64,000 bases of DNA, taken from NCBI GenBank assembly GCA_964526645.1, contig CAZGJN010000012.1:22830-86829 (forward strand). The letters are read 5' to 3'. How positions within the stretch are numbered: the stretch's first letter is position 1; each line of letters opens with the position of its first letter. Positions 18,552-25,937 of the stretch are shown here, piece after piece. The translations under genes were made by a program, and so were the position numbers. Under the pieces are notes generated by a model. It searched no databases. It was given only the letters and a program-made list of their open reading frames with translations, and was not told the origin of the DNA. This DNA comes from JADJNW01 sp964526645. Lineage in GTDB: Bacteria; Bacteroidota; Bacteroidia; Chitinophagales; Saprospiraceae.

Positions 18552-21407
18552 TTACGCCAACTTCTCCTTCAAAAACGCCGCCGTTTTTGATTCCTTCACC
18601 TCCGCCAAATCTTCCGGTCGTCCTTGAAAGACGAGGTGTCCGCCATTTTTCCCTCCTTCGGGACCCAAATCAATAATCCAATCCGCATTTTTAGCAACTT
18701 CCATGTTGTGCTCCACGACGAGTACGGTATGTCCTTTTTCAACCAGGGCATTCAGCGCATCGAGCAATTTGCGGATGTCGTGAAAATGCAAGCCGGTGGT
18801 CGGTTCATCAAAAATGAAGAGAATATTTTCGGTGCTGCGCTCTTTGGTCAGGAACGATGCGAGCTTCACACGCTGCGCCTCGCCGCCGGAGAGGGTGCTG
18901 GAGGATTGCCCTAACTTTACATACCCAAGCCCAACATTATACAAGGGTTGAATTTTATTTACGACTTCTTTTACATCCGCAAAAAAATCGAGGGCTTCTT
19001 CCACACTTAGTTCAAGAACGTCGGAGATATTTTTGCCGTGGTATTCTACCTCCAGGAGCTCGGCTTTGAAGCGCTTGCCTTTGCACTCTTCACATTCCAG
19101 GCGCACATCGGCAAGGAATTGCATTTCGATGATTTGTTCGCCTTCACCTTTGCAAGTATCGCAGCGACCGCCATCCACGTTAAAAGAAAAATGCGAAGGT
19201 TTGTATCCGCGAATTTTAGCTAATTGTTGCTTCGCAAATAAATCACGTATGGCATCATACGCTTTTACGTAAGTGACTGGATTGGAGCGAGATGACTTGC
19301 CAATTGGATTCTGATCCACCATTTCCACCTGAGTCAGTTTTTTCAAATCGCCTTCAATACCTGCGTGCAAGCCTGGCGCTTTCGGCGAATTTTCACCAAA
19401 ATGTTTTTTTAATGCCGGATATAAAATTTGCTTGACTAAAGTCGTTTTGCCCGAACCGGACACACCCGTGACCACCGTGAGCGCATTCAGCGGGATTTTA
19501 GCATCTATATTTTTTAAATTATGCTGCTTCGCGCCTTTGATTTCAATGAAATGCGTGGCTTTTCGGCGATTTTTTGGAACGGGAATCGTCATCCGACCGC
19601 TCATGTATTTGGTCGTCAGACTTTCCGTTGCTTCATTATAAATATCTGCATAATTTCCTGCAAATATTACTTCGCCGCCGTGAATGCCCGCCGCCGGACC
19701 AATATCTACTAAATAATCGGCATTTTTTATGATATCCTCTTCATGTTCTACTACAATCACGGTGTTGCCCAAATCACGCAAAGCTTTCAACACACCTACC
19801 AAGCGAGCGCTATCGCGCGGATGCAAGCCCACGCTCGGTTCGTCGAGAATGTACATGGAGCTCGTGAGATTACTCCCCAAAGTCCGTGTCAGATTGATCC
19901 GCTGTGTCTCGCCGCCGGAAAGCGTAGAAGATAAGCGATTGAGCGTGAGATAACTCAAGCCCAAATCCATCATATATTTCAAACGGTTATTAATTTCCAA
20001 TAATAATCGGCGCCCGATTTTCGCATCAAACGCACTTAATTCAATACTTTGTATATGCTCGTACAGCTCGTCAATCGGCATATCCACCAGGTCGGTGATT
20101 GGTTTTCCGGCAATTTTCACATACGTGGCTTCCTTGCGCAAACGCCCGCCCTCGCAGGTAGGGCACAAGGTTTTGCCGCGATACCGTGCAAGCATCACGC
20201 GATTTTGAATTTTGTACGTTTTTTGTTCCAATTCTTCAAAAAACGCATCAATGCCCCAAAAATGCTGGTTGCCTTTCCACAGCAGGCGTTGTTGCGCTTT
20301 GCTCAAATCCTGGTAGGGTTTGTGAATCGGGAAATCGAATACATGCGCTGTTTCAATTAGTTTTTCGAGCCAAAGCCCAAATTTTTCACCACTCCAGGGC
20401 GCGATGGCGCCTTCGTAAACAGACTTGGATTTGTCGGGAATCACCTTGTCTTCGTCAATGCCCATCACCTGGCTGAAGCCTTCGCAAGTGGGGCAAGCGC
20501 CGTAGGGATTGTTGAAATTGAAGAGTTGAGGCGTGGGGTCGAGGAAAGTGAGGTCATCCAGTTCAAAGCGATTGTTGAAATTTCGTCGCTCAACGCCCAT
20601 CACATCCACCACCGCTTCGCCTTCACTTTCGTAAAATGCCGTTTGCACGGAGTCGCTGATGCGTTTTATATTTTCTAAATCGTCTTTCGTAACGGCAAAG
20701 CGGTCAATGAGAATGAGCGGATTTTTATCCTGAATCGCACCGATTTTTTTATCCAAATCGGGATGTCCTTTTTCTAACACTTCCTGAATATCTTTCAACT
20801 CCCCGTCCATCAGCACCCGCGTGTAGCCTTTTTGCAGGAGCAAATCGAGTTCCTGTTGCAGCGTGCGATCCTTGTATTTGTAAGGCAGTGGAATAAAGAG
20901 TTGAATACGCGTGCTTTCTTCATGACTTTGAATGAAATCAACGACATCCGCTACTTCGTGGCGTTTTACCAAATTACCAGAAACGGGCGAATACGTCTTG
21001 CCCACGCGCGCGTAGAGCAGGCGCAGGTAGTCGTACACCTCGGTGAGCGTGCCAACGGTAGAGCGGGCATTGGAAGTGCTGACTTTCTGCTCGATTGCAA
21101 TCGCAGGACAAATGCCTTTGATATAATCCACATCAGGCTTTTTCATACGCCCCAAAAACTGCCGTGCATAGCTCGATAAACTTTCCACGTAGCGCCGCTG
21201 CCCTTCGGCAAAGAGCGTATCCATCGTAATCGAAGACTTGCCAGAGCCCGACACGCCCGTGACGACGACGAGTTTGTTTTTGGGAATCGCCAAGTCCACG
21301 TTCTTTAAGTTGTTGGAACGGGCACCTTTGATGAAAATGAAGTTTTTTATATCCTGCGACTCGACTGGCTCTGCGACCGCGAGGGTGGTAGTTTTTTTCT
21401 TTGACAT
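18552..21407 (-). CDS. uvrA: Excinuclease ABC subunit A
   Basis: The 951-residue ATPase recognises DNA damage and loads UvrB in nucleotide excision repair. Two ABC modules are visible: Walker A GVSGSGKSS near residue 50 and GVSGSGKTT in the second half, each with a signature (TLSGGETQR, TLSGGEAQR) and a Walker B region (YILDEPSVGLHP, FIFDEPTTGLHF). The C-terminal zinc module is complete (CDTCKGEG ... CEECKGKR). The first zinc site keeps only CPTCEG; the preceding CxxC pair of E. coli UvrA is absent, which I recall from other Bacteroidota sequences. A heptamer-type repeat sits directly upstream of its ATG. Confidence 0.96.
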   Translation of the reverse strand: MSKKKTTTLAVAEPVESQDIKNFIFIKGARSNNLKNVDLAIPKNKLVVVTGVSGSGKSSITMDTLFAEGQRRYVESLSSYARQFLGRMKKPDVDYIKGICPAIAIEQKVSTSNARSTVGTLTEVYDYLRLLYARVGKTYSPVSGNLVKRHEVADVVDFIQSHEESTRIQLFIPLPYKYKDRTLQQELDLLLQKGYTRVLMDGELKDIQEVLEKGHPDLDKKIGAIQDKNPLILIDRFAVTKDDLENIKRISDSVQTAFYESEGEAVVDVMGVERRNFNNRFELDDLTFLDPTPQLFNFNNPYGACPTCEGFSQVMGIDEDKVIPDKSKSVYEGAIAPWSGEKFGLWLEKLIETAHVFDFPIHKPYQDLSKAQQRLLWKGNQHFWGIDAFFEELEQKTYKIQNRVMLARYRGKTLCPTCEGGRLRKEATYVKIAGKPITDLVDMPIDELYEHIQSIELSAFDAKIGRRLLLEINNRLKYMMDLGLSYLTLNRLSSTLSGGETQRINLTRTLGSNLTSSMYILDEPSVGLHPRDSARLVGVLKALRDLGNTVIVVEHEEDIIKNADYLVDIGPAAGIHGGEVIFAGNYADIYNEATESLTTKYMSGRMTIPVPKNRRKATHFIEIKGAKQHNLKNIDAKIPLNALTVVTGVSGSGKTTLVKQILYPALKKHFGENSPKAPGLHAGIEGDLKKLTQVEMVDQNPIGKSSRSNPVTYVKAYDAIRDLFAKQQLAKIRGYKPSHFSFNVDGGRCDTCKGEGEQIIEMQFLADVRLECEECKGKRFKAELLEVEYHGKNISDVLELSVEEALDFFADVKEVVNKIQPLYNVGLGYVKLGQSSSTLSGGEAQRVKLASFLTKERSTENILFIFDEPTTGLHFHDIRKLLDALNALVEKGHTVLVVEHNMEVAKNADWIIDLGPEGGKNGGHLVFQGRPEDLAEVKESKTAAFLKEKLA

Positions 21408-21413
21408 TTTTTG

Positions 21414-21457
21414 CTAGTTCGAAAGTTTGACGTTTGGAAGTTCGGAGGTTTTAGTTT
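21414..21457. repeat. Heptamer-periodic repeat directly upstream of uvrA
   Basis: Read on the minus strand toward uvrA: CGAACTT-CCAAACG-TCAAACT-TTCGAACTAG, a drifting 7-base period ending 7 bases before the ATG. It also touches the 3' end of the RidA gene. Confidence 0.55.
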
Positions 21458-21860
21458 ATTCGTTTATAACTGCTTGGGCTTCAATTTCAATTAAAAAATC
21501 GGGATTCGCCAATCCATTTACACTTATCCAAGTGCTGGCTGGAGGCGTTTCTGTACCAAAAAATTCGCGCAATACTGTTCCCACGATATGTCCTTTTTCC
21601 TCATTATAATTGACAATATAGAGTCGTAATATTACAATATCCTTTAATACGCCTCCGGCTGTTTCGATGGCAATTTGCACATTTTCAAAGGCTTTTCTAG
21701 CTTGGATCTCAAAATCAGCGCTAACGATTTGCGCTGATTTATCCCAAGCAACCTGACCGGAGATAAACACTTCTCTACCCGGTTTGGTTATCACAATTTG
21801 CGAAAAGCCATATTGCTTGCTATTGAAGAGTTCGGGCGGATTGAGGTATTGTTTGGACAT
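21456..21860 (-). CDS. RidA/YjgF/Rid-family protein
   Basis: A small enzyme-like protein of 134 residues from the family that deaminates reactive enamine/imine intermediates. Seen: SGQVAWDKSAQIVSADFEIQ near residues 35-55, FENVQIAIETAGGVLKDIVI, and the C-terminal PPASTWISVNGLANPDFLIE, where the family often has PARxxVxVxxLxxPxxxVEI. The Arg of RidA's substrate site is replaced here by W/T context (ASTWIS), so it belongs to a divergent Rid subgroup and may have another substrate. The ATG at 21860 (MSKQYLNPPELF) is used; the upstream open frame is the repeat below. Confidence 0.85.
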   Translation of the reverse strand: MSKQYLNPPELFNSKQYGFSQIVITKPGREVFISGQVAWDKSAQIVSADFEIQARKAFENVQIAIETAGGVLKDIVILRLYIVNYNEEKGHIVGTVLREFFGTETPPASTWISVNGLANPDFLIEIEAQAVINE

Positions 21861-21870
21861 AGTAAAATCA

Positions 21871-21909
21871 ACGTTTCGGGTTTGGGTGTTTGAAGGTTTT
21901 GGGGGTTGG
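21871..21909. repeat. Heptamer-periodic repeat directly upstream of the RidA gene
   Basis: On the minus strand: CCAACCC-CCAAAACC-TTCAAACA-CCCAAAC-CCGAAAC-GTTGA, about seven bases per unit, ending ~10 bases before the start codon. The rest of the gene-free stretch 21910-22168 shows only weak hairpins and no gene. Confidence 0.55.
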
Positions 21910-22168
21910 CGATCTGAATACACGAACACATCACATCAGAACACAATAAACACATTTGTTTAAAACAGAAAAGTAAAGGTAGAGTTTTGTGCGGAGATGG
22001 GGAAGTTTTAATCTACAACATTGTAAAATCAAGCTACGGCATGCTTGACTTGGGCAGATGAAAGTAAGAGCTTTCGTAAGCCTGTGAGCGCGGATGGGGG
22101 ATAATTTTAAAGAGTCTTGATTACCAAATTTTGGGAAGAAAAACTTGAGATACATTCTCAAATCCCTT

Positions 22169-22200
22169 TTTGTAATTTTCCGCAACTTTTGTTAATATTG
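22169..22200 (+). promoter_or_regulatory. Promoter for the sterol-desaturase-family gene
   Basis: The -33 box TTTG (22169-22172), a 20-base spacer and the -7 box TAATATTG (22193-22200, one mismatch to TAnnTTTG) place the start near 22206, 19 bases before the ATG. Confidence 0.55.
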
Positions 22201-22224
22201 CAATAGATTCAATTTGCGCATCTT

Positions 22225-23508
22225 ATGGAAACTTATGGCACCATTTTGAACATCGTAATGCCTATTTTTCTGATTCTCTTTCTAGTAGAAAAAGGGGTTG
22301 AGTGGTATTTGGGCAAAAAAGTGATTCGGGGCATGGATAGTATTTCCAGTTTGAGTTCGGGTATTACCAATGTGGTGAAAGATGTGCTGGGCGTAAGCGT
22401 GAGCATCATCACTTATAGCTGGTTGGTGGAGCGGGTCGCTTTTTTTCAAATCGAGAATACCTGGCTGGTATATGTGATCGCGTTTATCGCTGTGGATTTT
22501 CAGGGTTATTGGTCGCACCGCTGGAGCCACGAGATCAATTTTCTTTGGAATCGGCACATCATTCACCACAGTAGTGAGGAATTTAACCTTTCCTGCGCGC
22601 TGCGCCAATCCATTTCTGGTTTTGTCAATTACTTCACGATTCTGCTGCTGCCTGCTGCTTTGCTGGGGGTACCAGAGCAAGTGATCGCGGTGATTGCGCC
22701 GCTACATTTGTTTTTGCAATATTGGTACCACACACGCCTGATCGGCAAGATGGGCTTTTTGGAATACATCCTTGTGACACCTTCCCACCACAGGGTACAC
22801 CATGCGATTAACAAAGAGTACTTGGATAAAAACCATTCCCAGATTTTTATTATTTGGGATAAGTTGTTTGGCACTTTTCAGGAAGAGCTGGCGCAAGTGC
22901 CGCCTGTGTATGGCGTGACGCGCCCGGTATGCACCTGGAATCCCATCAAAATCAATTTTCAGCACTTTTGGCTATTGCTCCAGGATACCTGGCGTACGCA
23001 GCGCTGGTGGGATAAGCTTCGCATTTGGTTTATGCCGACCGGCTGGCGACCTGATGACGTGAAAGAGCGCTATCCTGTTTTTGCTATCAAAGACCCCTAT
23101 CATTTTAAAAAATTTGATACTCCTGCTTCCAGAGGGCTGCACGTTTGGTCTTGGGTGCAAATATTTTTCAACTACTGCCTGCTGGTTTATTTTTTTGCTT
23201 ACATCGGGAAGATCGGCTCGCCTAATATGTTTATTTATGGTGCTTTCATTTTTATCTCGATTTATGCTTATACCGAGTTGATGGATCGCAATAAAAATGC
23301 GATGTTTTTGGAAATTGCCAAATCGGCGCTGGGGTTGTATCTGATTTATTATCTGGGCGATTGGTTTGGGGCGCGTGCCCACCTGGCATGGTTTACCTAC
23401 CTGGTAGCCGCTTATCTAGTACTTTCGGCTTTTATTTCGAGTTGGTTTGTGCTTTTTGAAATCAGGAAAGACGAGCAAAAACCGGACGCTACACTTTCTA
23501 TAGCTTAA
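22225..23508 (+). CDS. Sterol desaturase/fatty acid hydroxylase-superfamily membrane enzyme
   Basis: An integral membrane di-iron enzyme of 427 residues. The histidine clusters are HRWSHEINFLWNRHIIHHSS (HxxxH...HxxHH) and later HHRVHHA, with YWYHTRLIG between. Several hydrophobic helices precede the first cluster, and four follow the catalytic part. The C-terminal hydrophobic extension (~100 residues) and overall size resemble alkylglycerol monooxygenase (TMEM195) relatives rather than short hydroxylases. The likely reaction is O2-dependent hydroxylation of a lipid chain or ether lipid; the substrate is unknown. The methyltransferase gene starts 6 bases after its stop. Confidence 0.88.
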   Translation: METYGTILNIVMPIFLILFLVEKGVEWYLGKKVIRGMDSISSLSSGITNVVKDVLGVSVSIITYSWLVERVAFFQIENTWLVYVIAFIAVDFQGYWSHRWSHEINFLWNRHIIHHSSEEFNLSCALRQSISGFVNYFTILLLPAALLGVPEQVIAVIAPLHLFLQYWYHTRLIGKMGFLEYILVTPSHHRVHHAINKEYLDKNHSQIFIIWDKLFGTFQEELAQVPPVYGVTRPVCTWNPIKINFQHFWLLLQDTWRTQRWWDKLRIWFMPTGWRPDDVKERYPVFAIKDPYHFKKFDTPASRGLHVWSWVQIFFNYCLLVYFFAYIGKIGSPNMFIYGAFIFISIYAYTELMDRNKNAMFLEIAKSALGLYLIYYLGDWFGARAHLAWFTYLVAAYLVLSAFISSWFVLFEIRKDEQKPDATLSIA

Positions 23509-23514
23509 CCCCCG

Positions 23515-24054
23515 ATGGGCATGCGTAAACGCACCGTCATAGAACTGAATCGCCAAAGTATTGAGGATTTTAAATTGCAAGCTAAAACACCCCTGGTGAT
23601 TGTACTGGATAATGTGCGCTCAGCGCTCAACGTGGGTTCGGCGTTTCGCACCGCCGATGCCTTTGCCCTCGAAGGGGTTTATCTTTGCGGTATCACTGCG
23701 CAACCGCCCAGTCGGGAAATCACCAAAACAGCCTTAGGCGCTACGGAATCAGTAGATTGGCACTATACACGCGACACGGTCAGCGCTATCGAGGGTTTGA
23801 AAGCAAAGGGCTATACGACTGTGGCTATCGAGCAAGCAGAAGGCAGTGTGGCTTTGCAACAATTTGATTATCAAAAAGATAAAAAGTATGCTTTGGTCTT
23901 TGGAAACGAGGTGAGTGGTGTGGATGATGCGGTAATGAGTAGGGTAGAGGCGTGTATTGAAATTCCACAGTTTGGCACCAAACATTCTCTGAATATCTCA
24001 GTTTGTGTGGGCATCGTTGTGTGGGAGTTTTTTCGGAAGAGCAAATTCATTTGA
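23515..24054 (+). CDS. SpoU/TrmH-family RNA 2'-O-methyltransferase
   Basis: A SPOUT-fold enzyme of 179 residues: LVIVLDNVRSALNVGSAFRTADAFALEG carries motif 1 (N...R). Motif 2 is in KYALVFGNEVSGVDDAV, and motif 3 is IPQFGTKHSLNISVCVGIVV with the knotted S-adenosylmethionine site. It lacks the N-terminal RNA-binding domain of RlmB, so it is a single-domain type resembling TrmL/TrmH-like tRNA methylases. The start could be ATG 23515 or 23521. Its TGA stop is formed by the first bases of the inverted-repeat element that follows. Confidence 0.92.
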   Translation: MGMRKRTVIELNRQSIEDFKLQAKTPLVIVLDNVRSALNVGSAFRTADAFALEGVYLCGITAQPPSREITKTALGATESVDWHYTRDTVSAIEGLKAKGYTTVAIEQAEGSVALQQFDYQKDKKYALVFGNEVSGVDDAVMSRVEACIEIPQFGTKHSLNISVCVGIVVWEFFRKSKFI

Positions 24055-24195
24055 GTAGTCAAGCAGTTTTAAAGTCAACAGCCTAAAGTTTTATGATTTT
24101 GATAATCAATAAATTATAATGAAATTTTAACAAATAACTATTTCTGAACATTTCAGGATTACTGACGATCAGCTATTAAACTGCTCGACTACTCA
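24052..24195. repeat. 144-bp inverted-repeat element (copy A) between convergent genes
   Basis: The left end TGAGTAGTCAAGCAGTTTTA and the reverse complement of the right end TGAGTAGTCGAGCAGTTTAA match with two differences over 20 bases. The interior is AT-rich with no ORF. Both ends contain TGA, used as the stop codons of the genes on either side. A shorter relative with GTAGTCAAGCA...CGACTAC ends is at 56667-56758. It could be a MITE-like element or a bidirectional terminator; no target-site duplication is evident. Confidence 0.65.
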
Positions 24196-25281
24196 ATAGC
24201 ACTTCACGATTAGCCCATTTTTCATTCTGGGTTCAAACCAAGTGGACTTCGGCGGAAGGATTCTTCCTGCTTCTACGGTTTTGGCAAGGTCTTCAAAAAC
24301 AATGGGATACATACAAAAACCTACTGAATTTGGGCTTTCCTGTACTACTTTTTCTATACCGCCCAATCCCTTTTGGCTATCCAAATAACTGACCCGAAGG
24401 TCGGAGCGATAGTTGTTGATTCCCAATAGCGGATGGAGCACTTCTTCGTTGAGCAGCACTGTATCCAATAACACGCCCCTTTGTCCTAATGCTTGTAGCA
24501 GGGGGAATTTCCAGCGCAAGCGATACCAGCCTTGGGCAGTACATAGGGTCATTTCGTGTTTTTGAGAAGGTTTGGAGCCGCGTTTCAGAAACGATATATC
24601 AAACAAAGTGGATAGTTTTTGTAAAAACAGTGCTAAATCGCTGATAATGACAATTCTATTAAACTCCAGAATATCCAGCTGCTGCGATGGGAAAAAAGCG
24701 CAATAGATCTGCCGAAAAGCCGGATCGCCGTTTGTTTGGCAGATACCCGCCATTGCTTCCATACGATGGTGCCCATCAGCGATGTAGGCGTGTTCCACAA
24801 GGTCGGCAAAAAGCGTTTGGAGCGCTTCCACAGCCTGCTTTTCTTGTACAGCCCAGAGGCGGTGTATTTGTTTTTCACCAGGAAAATCAACCGTAAGAAA
24901 TACCAGGTGCTCGGCTATAAAAGCCCCAATCCAGTCGTCAATTTTATCCTGTTCGGCATAGGTAAGCAATACAGGCTTTACGGCGGCTCGGCGTTCCAGC
25001 GTTAGACGCATTTGTTTATCCTGTTCCGATTGTATGGTGTTTTCATGCTTTTTGATATTCCCGCTAAGGTATTCCGCTATGTCCACACAGGCAAGCACAC
25101 CCGTGTACACGCGCGTGGCGACCTCGATTTGATACAAAAAAATAGCAGGCTGTTGGGCAGCTTCAAAAAAACCTTGCTCCCAAAAAGCAGTAAAGTGCTC
25201 TTTGGTCGCATCAAAAAAAGAAGCCTTTTCCTTTATTTGGCTCAATTTTGGGTAGAATGACAAAAAAGGATGGATATACAT
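24193..25281 (-). CDS. DUF1015-family protein
   Basis: The product (362 residues) belongs to DUF1015: a start like MYIHPFLSFYPKLSQIKEKA, then AIFLYQIEVATRVYTGVL, and the signature VEHAYIADGHHRMEAMA, followed by YCAFFPSQQLDILEFNRIV. DUF1015 genes are often found near serine-biosynthesis genes, but the biochemical activity is not established. The ATG at 25281 is preferred over an upstream in-frame start at 25335 because it matches the family N terminus. Upstream on the same strand lie a promoter, a possible leader ORF and a terminator-like hairpin, so attenuation is possible. Confidence 0.85.
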   Translation of the reverse strand: MYIHPFLSFYPKLSQIKEKASFFDATKEHFTAFWEQGFFEAAQQPAIFLYQIEVATRVYTGVLACVDIAEYLSGNIKKHENTIQSEQDKQMRLTLERRAAVKPVLLTYAEQDKIDDWIGAFIAEHLVFLTVDFPGEKQIHRLWAVQEKQAVEALQTLFADLVEHAYIADGHHRMEAMAGICQTNGDPAFRQIYCAFFPSQQLDILEFNRIVIISDLALFLQKLSTLFDISFLKRGSKPSQKHEMTLCTAQGWYRLRWKFPLLQALGQRGVLLDTVLLNEEVLHPLLGINNYRSDLRVSYLDSQKGLGGIEKVVQESPNSVGFCMYPIVFEDLAKTVEAGRILPPKSTWFEPRMKNGLIVKCY

Positions 25282-25351
25282 TTTGTGAAAATTCCGGTAA
25301 AGATAAGCCCTGTCCTTAAATTTTAGAAGCCCCATTCATTTTATAGCGCAA

Positions 25352-25385
25352 TAAAAAAGGGCGGTAGCAGAAGCTACTTCGCCCT
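25352..25385 (-). terminator. Terminator-like hairpin in the DUF1015 leader
   Basis: On the minus strand, AGGGCG and GTAGC pair with GCTAC and CGCCCT across a short loop (with a TT bulge), followed by a run of six Ts. It sits after the leader ORF and ~70 bases before the DUF1015 start, the arrangement expected of an attenuator. No competing antiterminator pairing was worked out. Confidence 0.7.
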
Positions 25386-25404
25386 CAAAAAAACTAAACC
25401 CCAG

Positions 25405-25539
25405 TTATATTTTTGGATGAAACGCCCCTTTTACACCAGACCAATAGGGGGAACAGTTGAAAGGTTGTTTCAATGCGTATCTTTGCTTTTGATAGTTGCT
25501 GTTGATGTGTTTGAAGCGTGATTTCAACTCCAGAAACAA
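25405..25539 (-). CDS. Possible 44-residue leader peptide ORF upstream of DUF1015
   Basis: Between a good promoter and a terminator hairpin, one minus-strand frame stays open. From TTG at 25539 it encodes 44 residues, including QRYALKQPFNCSPYWSGVKG and ending AFHPKI. The frame is open further upstream to 25584 but has no ATG. I do not recognise the peptide. Its position (promoter, ORF, T-run hairpin, structural gene) suggests a translated leader or an independent small protein. The absence of an ATG and the short length keep confidence low. Confidence 0.35.
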   Translation of the reverse strand: MFLELKSRFKHINSNYQKQRYALKQPFNCSPYWSGVKGAFHPKI

Positions 25540-25562
25540 AATATTTCCTGGGTTTTGAACTA

Positions 25563-25593
25563 CAAATTTACAAACGCTTATCTATTTATCAAT
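25563..25593 (-). promoter_or_regulatory. Promoter for the DUF1015 leader transcript
   Basis: On the minus strand the -33 box ATTG, a 19-base spacer and the -7 box TAAATTTG (complement of 25563-25570) match the Bacteroidota consensus. The expected start is near 25557. Confidence 0.55.
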
Positions 25594-25823
25594 ATTGTGT
25601 GCAAAAAAAGAAGAATTACTTAAAATTTAAATAAAATAAACGAGAAATTGTTCAAAGAGCCAACACATTACTTAATTTTTTGCAAAAATTTAGCTTAAAA
25701 AAAAGCGGTAGTGCGCTTGTGTGCCTGCGTTGTAAAATGCTTCTTTGTGTCATCCCCTTTCCAAATACCTTACTTCTAATGGCTGATGGTAGGCAGTCGT
25801 AAGAAATGTTTTGTGTAAAACTT

Positions 25824-25855
25824 TTTGTTTTAAAATCTGTTTTTTCATATATTCG
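25824..25855 (+). promoter_or_regulatory. Promoter for the topoisomerase IV A gene
   Basis: The -33 box TTTG (25824-25827), a 20-base spacer and the -7 box TATATTCG (25848-25855, one mismatch) precede the ATG by ~80 bases. The stretch 25594-25823 is AT-rich with no recognisable gene. Confidence 0.45.
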
Positions 25856-25937
25856 CATTCAAAAAAACGCATTTTGCGGTCGAGAAATATTTGCTTTAAT
25901 TTGGCGAAAATCAGCTACAAGCTTCAAGAAACAAGAA

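Noticed and set aside
25428..25532. Small plus-strand ORF opposite the leader ORF (MKRPFYTRPIGG...)
   Set aside because: It runs against the promoter and terminator found there and has no downstream partner on its strand.
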